From the NCBI RefSeq assembly GCF_963975745.1, contig NZ_CAXBIB010000018.1, positions 1 to 64,000 of the forward strand: a stretch of 64,000 nucleotides of DNA, in the 5' to 3' direction. This document shows positions 28,776-37,028 of this stretch, in pieces (the first letter of the stretch is position 1; each line of letters opens with the position of its first letter). The DNA comes from Parvibaculum sp963975745. GTDB lineage: Bacteria; Pseudomonadota; Alphaproteobacteria; Parvibaculales; Parvibaculaceae. Position numbers and translations under genes: made by a program. Below the pieces are notes generated by a model. The model was not told the DNA's origin. It did no database searches and saw nothing but the letters and a program-made list of their open reading frames with translations.

Positions 28776-31700
28776 TCAGTCGATCTTCAGCGCTTCCGAA
28801 AGAAACTGGTTCAGTTCCTGATTGTGCTTGCTCAACAGCCCCGTTGCCGTCGCCGCCGAAGCCGGCCGCCCGACATAGGAGGCGCGGCGGTAACGCGCCC
28901 CGACATGGTCGAGCACCCATTCGATATTGGGTTCCATGAAGAACCAGGCACCCATGTTCTTCGGTTCTTCCTGGCACCAGACGAACTCGGCCTGCGGAAA
29001 GCGCGACAGCTCGGTGATCAGCGACTTGGCCGGGAACGGATAGAGCTGCTCGACGCGCATCAGATAGATATCGCTGATTTCGCGCCGCTCGCGCTCCTCG
29101 TAGAGATCGTAATAGACCTTGCCGGTGCAGAGTACGACGCGCTTGATCTCCTTGTCGGCGACCAGCTTGATCTTCTGGTCCTTGAGAAGCTCCGCATCGT
29201 CCCAGAGCACGCGGTGGAACGAGGAGCCCGGCCCGAACTCCTCGAGCTTCGACACGCAGCGCTTGTGCCGCAGCAGCGATTTCGGCGTCATCATGATCAG
29301 CGGCTTGCGGAACTTGCGGTGCATCTGCCGCCGGAGCACATGGAAATAGTTCATCGGCGTCGTGCAGTTGACGACCTGCATGTTGTCTTCGGCGCAGGAC
29401 TGCAGATAGCGCTCGAGCCGCGCGGAGGAATGTTCCGGGCCCTGACCCTCATAGCCATGCGGCAGCAGCAGCACCAGGCCCGACATGCGCAGCCATTTGC
29501 GTTCGCCCGACGAGATGAACTGGTCGATCACGACCTGCGCGCCATTGGCGAAATCGCCGAACTGCGCCTCCCAGAGCACCAGCGCATTGGGCTCGGCCAG
29601 GCTGTAGCCATATTCGAAGCCGAGCACGGCCGCTTCCGAGAGCATCGAGTTGATGACTTCGAACTCGGCATCTTCGGAGATCGTGTTGAGCGGCACATAG
29701 CGCTCTTCGTCCTGCTGGTCGTTGAGCACCGAATGGCGCTGCACGAAGGTGCCGCGCTCCGAGTCCTGGCCCGAAAGCCGGACCTTGATGCCCTCCTTCA
29801 GCAACGTCCCGAAGGCCAGCGCCTCGGCCGTCGACCAGTCGATGCCCTCGCCGGTCTCGATCGTCTTGCGGCGATTGTCGAGAAAGCGCTGGATGGTCTT
29901 GTGAACGTTGAAGCCCTCCGGCACCTCGGTGATCTTGCGGCCGATCTCGCGCAGCGTATCGAGATCGACCTCCGTCTCGCCGCGCCGCGCTTCGCCCTCG
30001 GCGCGCCCGAAGCCGGACCAGCGCCCGTCGAGCCAGTCGGCCTTGTTGGGACGGAAATTGTTGGAAGCCTCGAATTCGCCGTCGAGCTGCTTGCGGAACT
30101 CGGCAATGCGCGCATCGACCTCTTCCTGCGTCATCAGCCCTTCGCTGACGAGCCGGTTCGAATAGACCTTCAGCGTCGTCGGATGATCCTTGATCTTCTG
30201 GTACATCAGGGGTTGCGTCATGCTCGGATCGTCGCTTTCGTTGTGACCGAAACGGCGATAGCAGAACATGTCGATGACGACCGGCTTGTTGAAGCGCTGC
30301 CGGAACTCGGTCGCGATCTTGGCGGCATGAACCACCGCCTCCGGATCGTCGCCGTTCACATGAAAGATCGGCGCCTGCACCATCTTCGCAACATCGGAAG
30401 GATAGGGCGAGGAGCGGCTGTGGATCGGACTCGTCGTGAAACCGATCTGGTTGTTGATGATGAAATGGATCGAGCCGCCGGTGCGGTGACCCTTGAGGCC
30501 CGACAGGCCGAGACATTCCGCAACGATGCCCTGGCCGGCAAAGGCCGCATCGCCATGGATTAGCAACGGAATGACGCTGCCGCGCTGGCGATCGTGATGC
30601 TGGTCCTGCTTGGCGCGCGCCTTGCCGAGCACGACCGGATCGACGATCTCGAGATGCGAGGGATTGGCGGTCAGCGACAGATGCACCTTGTTGCCGTCGA
30701 ACTCGCGATCGGACGACGCCCCGAGATGGTATTTGACATCGCCCGAACCGTCGACGTCTTCGGGATTGGACGAGCCGCCCTTGAATTCGTGGAAGATGGC
30801 GCGATAGGGCTTCGACATCACATTGGCGAGCACGTTGAGCCGGCCGCGATGCGCCATGCCGAAAACGATTTCGCGCACGCCCAGCGCGCCGCCACGCTTG
30901 ATGATCTGCTCAAGCGCCGGGATCATCGCTTCCGCGCCATCGAGTCCGAAGCGCTTGGTGCCGACATATTTGACGCCGCAATATTTCTCGAAGCCTTCGG
31001 CCTGGATCATCTTGTCGAGGATCGCCGAACGGCCCATATCGGTGAAGGCGATTTCCTTGTCCGGGCCTTCGATGCGCTCCTGGATCCAGGCCTTTTCTTC
31101 CGGGTCGCCGATATGCATGAACTCGACAGCCAGCGTGCCGCAATAGGTGCGGCGCAGAATGTCGAGCATTTCACGCACGGTCGCCGTTTCGAGGCCGAGC
31201 ACATTGTCGATAAAAATCGGGCGGTCGAGATCGTCGGGACCGAAGCCGTAGCTTTCCGGCTGCAATTCCGGATGCTGCGATTTCGGACGCAAATCCAGAG
31301 GGTCGATATCGGCATCGAGATGGCCGCGGATGCGATAGGCGCGGATCATCATCAGGGCACGGACGGAATCGAGCGTCGCCGCGCGGATTTCATCGCGCCC
31401 GGCCGATGGCTGACGCTCGACGATCTTCTGTTTCATGGCCGCGGGCGAGAAATCGGCCGGTGCCCAGTTGCCGTCAAACGCGCCGGCAAGCTCGCCATTG
31501 ATGGCGGGCGGCCAGTCGTCGCGCCGCCAGGAAGGTCCTTGCGCCTCCTTCAGCACATCCTCCGGCGTATCGCCCAGACCGTCGAAGAAGTCGCGCCATG
31601 CGGCATCGACCGAATGCGGATCCTGCTGGTATCTGGCGTAGAGTCCTTCGACGAAGACGGCGTTGGCGCCGTGAAGGAAGGACGTCCGCTCGAAGCCGTC

Positions 31701-31970
31701 GTTCGAACCGTTGCTGCTCATCGGAACCGATCCATGTGACGAAGACGCGGCGGCGAGCGCCGCCGGCGCCTGCAATACTGTTTCGCCGGAGAGAAAATCA
31801 TTGGGCGTCACCGCGCCGCCCGTCGCCTTGAGAATGGCGTCCAGCGTCGGCCATTCGGGCCGGCGCTGGCCGTTCATGCAGCGCGTGACCGTGGACACGG
31901 AAACACCCAGCTGCTCGGCAAAGGCACTTGCCGTCAGATTGTTGGATTCCAGCCACTCGGAAAGTTTCAT
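28776..31970 (-). CDS. sucA: 2-oxoglutarate dehydrogenase E1 with an N-terminal XRE/Cro-type HTH domain
   Basis: ThDP-dependent E1 of the 2-oxoglutarate dehydrogenase complex. From residue 84 it is a normal alphaproteobacterial SucA of 981 residues: FLHGANAVFVEGLYARY (E2-binding end), HRGRLNVLANVMSKPY, ThDP/Mg motif GDAAFAGQG and IINNQIGFTT. In front, in the same frame and with no stop codon, are 83 more residues: an XRE-type helix-turn-helix (residues 1-60: LTASAFAEQLGVSVSTVTR, then NGQRRPEWPTLDAILKATGG) and an Ala/Ser-rich linker (LQAPAALAAASSSHGS). The total is 1064 residues. I chose ATG 31970 because a promoter and two operator-like repeats lie just before it; the internal ATG at 31721 (weak GGATCGG before it) could give a second, HTH-less product. 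The open frame continues upstream to 32108, but over the promoter. Confidence 0.85.
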   Translation of the reverse strand: MKLSEWLESNNLTASAFAEQLGVSVSTVTRCMNGQRRPEWPTLDAILKATGGAVTPNDFLSGETVLQAPAALAAASSSHGSVPMSSNGSNDGFERTSFLHGANAVFVEGLYARYQQDPHSVDAAWRDFFDGLGDTPEDVLKEAQGPSWRRDDWPPAINGELAGAFDGNWAPADFSPAAMKQKIVERQPSAGRDEIRAATLDSVRALMMIRAYRIRGHLDADIDPLDLRPKSQHPELQPESYGFGPDDLDRPIFIDNVLGLETATVREMLDILRRTYCGTLAVEFMHIGDPEEKAWIQERIEGPDKEIAFTDMGRSAILDKMIQAEGFEKYCGVKYVGTKRFGLDGAEAMIPALEQIIKRGGALGVREIVFGMAHRGRLNVLANVMSKPYRAIFHEFKGGSSNPEDVDGSGDVKYHLGASSDREFDGNKVHLSLTANPSHLEIVDPVVLGKARAKQDQHHDRQRGSVIPLLIHGDAAFAGQGIVAECLGLSGLKGHRTGGSIHFIINNQIGFTTSPIHSRSSPYPSDVAKMVQAPIFHVNGDDPEAVVHAAKIATEFRQRFNKPVVIDMFCYRRFGHNESDDPSMTQPLMYQKIKDHPTTLKVYSNRLVSEGLMTQEEVDARIAEFRKQLDGEFEASNNFRPNKADWLDGRWSGFGRAEGEARRGETEVDLDTLREIGRKITEVPEGFNVHKTIQRFLDNRRKTIETGEGIDWSTAEALAFGTLLKEGIKVRLSGQDSERGTFVQRHSVLNDQQDEERYVPLNTISEDAEFEVINSMLSEAAVLGFEYGYSLAEPNALVLWEAQFGDFANGAQVVIDQFISSGERKWLRMSGLVLLLPHGYEGQGPEHSSARLERYLQSCAEDNMQVVNCTTPMNYFHVLRRQMHRKFRKPLIMMTPKSLLRHKRCVSKLEEFGPGSSFHRVLWDDAELLKDQKIKLVADKEIKRVVLCTGKVYYDLYEERERREISDIYLMRVEQLYPFPAKSLITELSRFPQAEFVWCQEEPKNMGAWFFMEPNIEWVLDHVGARYRRASYVGRPASAATATGLLSKHNQELNQFLSEALKID

Positions 31971-31977
31971 GATCAAA

Positions 31978-32006
31978 AATTTGCCACAGGGGCAACCATG
32001 CGTCAA
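31978..32006 (-). promoter_or_regulatory. putative promoter of HTH-sucA
   Basis: On the minus strand TTGACG (32001-32006), 17-bp spacer, CAAATT (31978-31983). The -10 is poor (three of six), as is common for controlled promoters. Transcription would start only a few bases before the ATG at 31970, giving a near-leaderless message that encodes the helix-turn-helix domain first. Confidence 0.4.
31981..31995 (-). promoter_or_regulatory. operator-like inverted repeat 1 in the HTH-sucA promoter
   Basis: Inverted repeat TTGCC-acagg-GGCAA, a perfect 5-bp arm pair, located within the spacer between the -35 and -10 boxes. A closely similar repeat lies 32 bp further upstream. Typical size and position for a dimeric Cro/CI-type repressor. 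Confidence 0.5.
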
Positions 32007-32012
32007 CGCGAT

Positions 32013-32027
32013 TTGCCCTGTAGGCAC
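32013..32027 (-). promoter_or_regulatory. operator-like inverted repeat 2 upstream of HTH-sucA
   Basis: TTGCC-ctgta-GGCAc, matching repeat 1 (read on the other strand TTGCCcCTGTgGCAA). The centre-to-centre distance of 32 bp is three helical turns, so two bound dimers would lie on one face of the DNA. It sits just upstream of the -35 box. Confidence 0.45.
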
Positions 32028-32214
32028 ACTCTGGAACCGCACCAGATAGCCACGCAAACCAGCCCTAGAAGGACAGAATATAGTAAACGAATGACAAACC
32101 GGCATCACGGCAGATCAAAAAACCGGTATCAGCCCGATCAAGAGGCCCGTGAATCGATACGGGGCTCCCGGAAAGCCCGGAAACCCCGCAAAATTCGTTG
32201 CAAACAGCCAGAAA

Positions 32215-33090
32215 TCAGCCCTTCAGCACCTCGACCAGCGTGGTGCCGAGCGCCGATGGCGACTTGGCGACGGTGATGCCGGCCGAGCGCATGGCCTCCA
32301 TCTTGTCTTCCGCACCGCCCTTGCCGCCGGAAATAATCGCCCCGGCATGGCCCATGCGGCGGCCCGGAGGCGCCGTGACGCCGGCGATGAAGCCGACAAC
32401 CGGCTTCTTGACCCTGGAAGCCTTCAGGAACGCGGCCGCGTCTTCCTCGGCCGAGCCGCCGATTTCGCCGATCATGATGATCGAGGTCGTGGCCGGATCG
32501 CCAAGGAACATCTCCAGACAGTCGATGAAATTGGTGCCGTTGACCGGATCGCCGCCAATGCCGATGCAGGTGGTCTGGCCGAGACCGGCAGCGGTCGTCT
32601 GCGCCACCGCTTCATAGGTCAGCGTGCCCGAGCGCGAGACGATGCCGACGGAGCCCGGCTTGTGGATGTGACCGGGCATGATGCCGATCTTGCATTCGCC
32701 AGGCGTGATGACGCCGGGGCAGTTCGGGCCGACAAGCCGCGTCTTCGAGCCCTGAAGCGCGCGTTTGACCTTCACCATGTCGAGAACCGGGATACCCTCG
32801 GTGATGCAGACGGCAAGCTCGATGCCCGCATCGATCGCTTCGAGGATCGCATCGGCCGCGAAAGGCGGCGGCACATAGATGGCGGATGCCGTCGCGCCGG
32901 TCTTCTCGACCGCCTGCGCGACCGTGTCGAAGACCGGAAGATCGAGATGCTTCGAGCCGCCCTTGCCCGGGCTGACGCCGCCAACCATCTTCGTGCCATA
33001 GGCGATCGCCTGTTCCGAATGGAACGTACCCTGATTGCCCGTGAAGCCCTGGCAGATGACTTTCGTGTTCTTGTCGACGAGAACGGACAT
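32215..33090 (-). CDS. sucD: succinyl-CoA synthetase alpha subunit
   Basis: Subunit carrying the CoA site and the phosphorylated histidine; makes ATP or GTP from succinyl-CoA. 291 residues. CoA-binding GFTGNQGTFHSEQAI near residue 16, TEGIPVLDMVKV near 95, and the active-site histidine in GRRMGHAGAIISGGKG near residue 246. Its ATG overlaps the sucC stop by one base. A 244-bp gap separates it from HTH-sucA, with the latter's own promoter. Confidence 0.97.
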   Translation of the reverse strand: MSVLVDKNTKVICQGFTGNQGTFHSEQAIAYGTKMVGGVSPGKGGSKHLDLPVFDTVAQAVEKTGATASAIYVPPPFAADAILEAIDAGIELAVCITEGIPVLDMVKVKRALQGSKTRLVGPNCPGVITPGECKIGIMPGHIHKPGSVGIVSRSGTLTYEAVAQTTAAGLGQTTCIGIGGDPVNGTNFIDCLEMFLGDPATTSIIMIGEIGGSAEEDAAAFLKASRVKKPVVGFIAGVTAPPGRRMGHAGAIISGGKGGAEDKMEAMRSAGITVAKSPSALGTTLVEVLKG

Positions 33091-34259
33091 TACGCGGCCT
33101 CCTTCACGGCTTTGACGATCTTCTCGGCCGCATCGGCGAGGTTGTCGGCGGAAATGATCGGCAGGCCGCTATCGGCCATGATCTTCTTGCCGAGATCGAC
33201 ATTGGTGCCTTCGAGGCGCACGACCAGCGGCACATCGAGCGACACTTCCTTGGCCGCCGCAACGACACCCTCGGCGATGATGTCGCAACGCATGATGCCG
33301 CCGAAGATGTTGACCAGGATGCCTTCGACATTCTTGTCCGACAGGATGATCTTGAAGGCCGCCGTCACCTTCTCTTTCGTGGCGCCGCCGCCGACATCGA
33401 GGAAGTTGGCGGGCTCGGAACCGTAGAGCTTGATGATGTCCATCGTCGCCATGGCAAGACCTGCGCCGTTGACCATGCAGCCGATCTGGCCGTCGAGCTT
33501 GATGTAGTTGAGATCGTATTTCGACGCTTCGACTTCGGCCGGATCTTCTTCGGTGAGATCGCGCAGTTCGACGATGTCCTTGTGACGGTAGAGCGCGTTG
33601 GAATCGAAATTCACTTTCGCGTCGAGACAGACGAGATTGCCCTCGCCGGTGACGACCAGCGGATTGATTTCGAGCATGCTCATGTCTTCGCCGACAAAGG
33701 CCTTGTAGAGCTTGTCGATCAGCGCCACGCCCTGCTTCACCTGATCGCCTTCGAGGCCGAGCGCATAGGCGACCTTGCGGCCATGAAAACCGCTGATGCC
33801 CGAAGCCGGATCGACGGAGAAGCTGAGGATCTTTTCGGGCGTCTTCTTCGCCACTTCCTCGATGTCCATGCCGCCTTCGGTCGAGACGATGAAGGAGACG
33901 CGCGACGTCACGCGGTCGACGACGATCGAGAGGTAGAGTTCGCGCGCGATCGAGGAACCTTCCTCGATATAGAGGCGGTTGACCTGCTTGCCTTCGGGGC
34001 CGGTCTGATGCGTGACCAGCGTCGAACCGAGCAGCCGCGCCGCTTCCGACTTCACGTCGTCGACCGATTTGACAACCTTGACGCCGCCGGCCTTGCCGCG
34101 GCCGCCGGCATGGATCTGCGCCTTCACGACCCAGACCGGGCCGCCCAGTTCCTTCGCCTTTGCAACCGCTTCGTCCGGCGAAAACGCCGCATGGCCGCGC
34201 GGCACCGGCACGCCGTACTTCGCAAGCACGGCCTTGGCCTGGTATTCGTGAATGTTCAT
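33090..34259 (-). CDS. sucC: succinyl-CoA synthetase beta subunit
   Basis: Nucleotide- and succinate-binding subunit. 389 residues, starting MNIHEYQAKAVLAKYGVPVPRG, with the ATP-grasp domain and QIHAGGRGKAGGVK near 50 and the conserved GSTLVTHQTGPEGK near residue 95. GGIMRCDIIAEGVVAA lies near residue 325. First of the sucC-sucD pair, with its own leader and promoter. Confidence 0.97.
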   Translation of the reverse strand: MNIHEYQAKAVLAKYGVPVPRGHAAFSPDEAVAKAKELGGPVWVVKAQIHAGGRGKAGGVKVVKSVDDVKSEAARLLGSTLVTHQTGPEGKQVNRLYIEEGSSIARELYLSIVVDRVTSRVSFIVSTEGGMDIEEVAKKTPEKILSFSVDPASGISGFHGRKVAYALGLEGDQVKQGVALIDKLYKAFVGEDMSMLEINPLVVTGEGNLVCLDAKVNFDSNALYRHKDIVELRDLTEEDPAEVEASKYDLNYIKLDGQIGCMVNGAGLAMATMDIIKLYGSEPANFLDVGGGATKEKVTAAFKIILSDKNVEGILVNIFGGIMRCDIIAEGVVAAAKEVSLDVPLVVRLEGTNVDLGKKIMADSGLPIISADNLADAAEKIVKAVKEAA

Positions 34260-34357
34260 GCAATAACCGTCCGGCTGATCGGCGCGGCGGGAGACCCTGC
34301 GCCGGGGGAGGAAAAATGTCGCCCGATAGCCCCGATAGCTATGTCGGATGGCCGGGA

Positions 34358-34385
34358 GTTATACCACCCGAGCGGACGGGCGCAA
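34358..34385 (-). promoter_or_regulatory. putative sigma70 promoter of sucCD
   Basis: On the minus strand TTGCGC (34380-34385), 16-bp spacer, TATAAC (34358-34363). Predicted leader of about 90 nt before the sucC ATG at 34259. Confidence 0.45.
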
Positions 34386-34443
34386 CCGGCAGCAGCCATG
34401 CCACCGGTCACTTCACCGTCACGGCAACTGACATAAAATTCAA

Positions 34444-34472
34444 TTGCGTCAGCATGATAGCCGATGACGCAA
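34444..34472 (-). other. 8-bp perfect dyad between the MBL-fold gene and sucC
   Basis: TTGCGTCA (34444-34451) and TGACGCAA (34465-34472) with a 13-bp centre. On the minus strand it follows the stop codon of the MBL-fold gene by about 16 bp and is followed by TTGAATTTTA, so it may be a weak terminator; its position upstream of the sucCD promoter also allows an operator. Confidence 0.4.
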
Positions 34473-34487
34473 CGTCACCGCCCGGCC

Positions 34488-35564
34488 TCAGCGCAGATCG
34501 TGCTGAACGATCCGGTCGGAACCCGCCGGCAGTTCGAGATAGAGCCCGTCATAGCCGATCATCACGCCGTTCGGGCGCACGTCGGAGACGCCACGCAGAA
34601 AGACGCGATGCGCCAGCGCATTGGGCAGGCGCGGAACGATATGGCTGTAGACCAGCAGTTTCGCACCTGCCTGATTGGCGACCTCGGCGGCCTCGACCGG
34701 CGTGGCGTGATAGTCCGGAATGTCGTGCATGACCTGGGCGCGGCGGTCGCCGCGCGCGGCCAGCCCCTCCTCCAGAAGCGCCACCATGTGAGGCGCCAGC
34801 GCGTCATGGATGATCACATCGGCGCCGGCGCCGAAGCGGGCGATATTGGCGTCCTTGCCGGTATCGCCGCTGAACACGACCGAGCGGCCCTGATAGTCGA
34901 TCCGGTAGCCATAGGCCGGGTCGACCGGCTCATGCGACACCCGGAAGGCCGTGATCCTGACGCCGTCCTCGTCGAAAACGGTGACCGCGCTGTCGCGATC
35001 GGGCACCTCGACCACGATGGGACGGGACTGCGCACCGGCCGCGGAAAAGAAATCGGGACCGTGATGCGCGATACGGTAGCCATCATCATGCGAATAGGCG
35101 AGATCGAAACCGGCCGCGACGTCCTCGATGCCGGGCGGGCCGTAAAGGGCCATCGCCTCGCGCCGGCCCGCCGCCCATGTGTTGAGCGCGATATCGGGCA
35201 GGCCGCTGATATGATCGGAATGGAAATGGGTGATGAGGACGCCGGTCAGGCCGCCGACCGGAAGCTGGAAGGCAGCAAGCCTGTCCCAGCCGCCGAGCCC
35301 CGCATCGATCATGAAGAGCTTGCCGCCGGCATAGACGGCTGCACAGGACTGGGCCCGCTCCGGATCGGGCATGGGCGAACCGGTGCCGCAAAGCACGACA
35401 TGCAGAGCGTCTGGCGCGAGCACGGCATCGTTGACGCCGATATTCGCAGCCACGACGCGCCGCATGACGGCATCCTGCGCGGCCGGTGAGAACCAGACGA
35501 TACCGAAGGCGACAAGCGCCAGCACCACGATCCCGCCCGCGCCGAAAATCCAGATCCGCTTCAT
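34488..35564 (-). CDS. membrane-anchored MBL-fold metal-dependent hydrolase (RNase Z-like)
   Basis: 358 residues. An N-terminal transmembrane helix (about 5-26) anchors the protein with the enzyme domain outside the cytoplasm. The domain resembles RNase Z/arylsulfatase-type hydrolases: LCGTGSPMPDPERAQSC near 58, the metal motif THFHSDH near 112, SGDTGKDANI near 222 and SHIVP near 308. Because it is exported or membrane-bound, a tRNA-processing role is unlikely; a lactonase or esterase role is more plausible but unproven. A 21-bp perfect palindrome lies just before the gene. It breaks into the mdh-sucCD series, which suggests insertion. Confidence 0.8.
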   Translation of the reverse strand: MKRIWIFGAGGIVVLALVAFGIVWFSPAAQDAVMRRVVAANIGVNDAVLAPDALHVVLCGTGSPMPDPERAQSCAAVYAGGKLFMIDAGLGGWDRLAAFQLPVGGLTGVLITHFHSDHISGLPDIALNTWAAGRREAMALYGPPGIEDVAAGFDLAYSHDDGYRIAHHGPDFFSAAGAQSRPIVVEVPDRDSAVTVFDEDGVRITAFRVSHEPVDPAYGYRIDYQGRSVVFSGDTGKDANIARFGAGADVIIHDALAPHMVALLEEGLAARGDRRAQVMHDIPDYHATPVEAAEVANQAGAKLLVYSHIVPRLPNALAHRVFLRGVSDVRPNGVMIGYDGLYLELPAGSDRIVQHDLR

Positions 35565-35591
35565 CGCCTTGCCCTCCCGGTTGGCAACCCT

Positions 35592-35612
35592 GATTAATGT
35601 ATTACATTAATC
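35592..35612 (-). promoter_or_regulatory. 21-bp perfect palindrome, likely operator of the MBL-fold gene
   Basis: GATTAATGTA-T-TACATTAATC, a perfect palindrome centred 38 bp before the ATG at 35564, AT-rich in a GC-rich region. Size and symmetry are those of sites for TetR-type dimers. No regulator gene is adjacent, so it would be encoded elsewhere. Confidence 0.65.
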
Positions 35613-35668
35613 GTGAAAGGTCGAAGCCGCAAGTGTTGACATCGAGAATGTCATAATTGGCCGGCAGC

Positions 35669-35697
35669 AAAAAGGGCAGGCCCGAAGGCCCGCCCTT
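35669..35697 (-). terminator. intrinsic terminator after mdh
   Basis: On the minus strand AAGGGC-g-GGCC-ttcg-GGCC-t-GCCCTT followed by five T in total. It lies 30 bp after the mdh stop codon and ends that transcript before the MBL-fold gene. Confidence 0.85.
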
Positions 35698-35726
35698 GCA
35701 CCTGGTCCGTAAGGCCGGCCCGCCGC

Positions 35727-36725
35727 TTATTTTTTCTTCCTTGCCGGCGCCTTCGCCGCGCCCTTGGCAACGGCCGGATCGATCTTCTTGCAGGCATCGA
35801 CCAGGCCCTTGACCGCATTGACCGAGCCCATGAACTGCTTTTTCTCGGCCGCATTGAGATCGATCTCGACGACGCGCTCGACACCGCCCGCACCAATCAC
35901 CACCGGCACGCCGACATACATGTCCTTCACGCCATATTCGCCGTTGAGATAGGCCGCGCAGGGCAGAACGCGCTTCTGGTCGCCGAGATAGGCTTCGGCC
36001 ATCTGGATGCCGGAGGCGGCCGGCGCGTAGAAGGCCGAACCGGTCTTCAGCAGGCCGACGATCTCGGCGCCGCCGTCGCGGGTCCGCTGAATGATCTTTT
36101 CGAGCTTCTCTTTCGTGGTCCAACCCATCTTGACGAGGTCGGGCAGCGGAATGCCGGCAACCGTCGAATAACGTGCCAGCGGCACCATCGTGTCGCCATG
36201 ACCGCCCAGCACGAAGGCCGTCACGTCCTCGACCGAGACCTTGAACTCCTCGGCCAGGAAATAGCGGAAGCGCGCCGAGTCGAGAACGCCGGCCATGCCG
36301 ACGACCTTGTTGTGGGGCAGACCGGAGAACTGGCGCAGCGCCCAGACCATCGCGTCGAGCGGATTGGTGATGCAGACAACGAAGGCGTTGGGGGCATATT
36401 TGGCGATGCCTTCGCCGACCTGGCGCATGACCTTGAGATTGATGCCGAGCAGATCGTCGCGGCTCATGCCGGGCTTGCGCGGCACGCCGGCGGTGACGAT
36501 GACGACGTCGGCGCCCTTGATGCCCTTGTAGTCATTGGCGCCGGAAAGCGCCGCATTGTAACCCTCGACCGGCGATGTCTGGGCCAGATCGAGTGCCTTG
36601 CCCTGCGGCAGACCTTCGGCAATGTCGAAGATGACGATATCGCCGAGCTCCTTGAGCCCCGCCAGAAGAGCCAGCGTGCCGCCGATCTGGCCGCCGCCGA
36701 TAAGTGCGATTTTCTTGCGCGCCAT
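35727..36725 (-). CDS. mdh: malate dehydrogenase (LDH-like type)
   Basis: NAD-dependent oxidation of malate to oxaloacetate. 332 residues from ATG 36725, which has GGAGG eight bases before it. NAD-binding GGGQIGGTLA near residue 11, substrate arginine in GVPRKPGMSRDDLL near 82, NPLDAMVW near 120 and catalytic histidine in LGGHGDTMVP near 176: the [LDH-like] alphaproteobacterial form. The C-terminus has an extra Lys/Ala-rich tail (AKGAAKAPARKKK) not needed for catalysis. Upstream of the suc genes as usual, but separated here by the MBL-fold gene and a terminator. Confidence 0.96.
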   Translation of the reverse strand: MARKKIALIGGGQIGGTLALLAGLKELGDIVIFDIAEGLPQGKALDLAQTSPVEGYNAALSGANDYKGIKGADVVIVTAGVPRKPGMSRDDLLGINLKVMRQVGEGIAKYAPNAFVVCITNPLDAMVWALRQFSGLPHNKVVGMAGVLDSARFRYFLAEEFKVSVEDVTAFVLGGHGDTMVPLARYSTVAGIPLPDLVKMGWTTKEKLEKIIQRTRDGGAEIVGLLKTGSAFYAPAASGIQMAEAYLGDQKRVLPCAAYLNGEYGVKDMYVGVPVVIGAGGVERVVEIDLNAAEKKQFMGSVNAVKGLVDACKKIDPAVAKGAAKAPARKKK

Positions 36726-37028
36726 GGTGAGAAGCCTCCGGAAATGCCTGCGCCCTGATGAATTCTGCTGCCTAGTAGCCTGAATCCGCCGACTCCGCAA
36801 CGGACCGCCACCGTATCGTTAAAGGGAATTTAACCATGAATGATGTATCGCATTGACACAGTTGCCGGCCCGGCAGCATGATTTTCAGCAGGCAGGACAG
36901 GTTCCGGTAAGCACAGGACATCATTCTGGATGTCGGCAGGACGGAACCTCGGCGCTGGATCCGGGGGGACAGGCGCCTGTGTCGTGGCCGCAATGGCGGC
37001 CTGCCGGTGTTGAAGAGGGGCGTGCGTA
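36726..37028. other. 303-bp divergent gap between mdh and a lipoprotein gene
   Basis: Contains the mdh ribosome binding site, an inverted repeat TTAAA-gggaa-TTTAA-type dyad near 36821-36835 that may belong to mdh control, and a + strand promoter (36853-36882). The last 140 bp would be a long leader for the lipoprotein gene; I see no gene in it. Confidence 0.5.
36853..36882 (+). promoter_or_regulatory. putative sigma70 promoter of the lipoprotein gene
   Basis: Perfect -35 TTGACA (36853-36858), 18-bp spacer, CATGAT (36877-36882). The predicted leader is about 140 nt. Confidence 0.5.

Noticed and set aside
31971..32108. Possible further N-terminal extension of HTH-sucA by 46 codons
   Set aside because: The extra part runs through the promoter and both operator-like repeats, has no ribosome binding site and looks like random coding.
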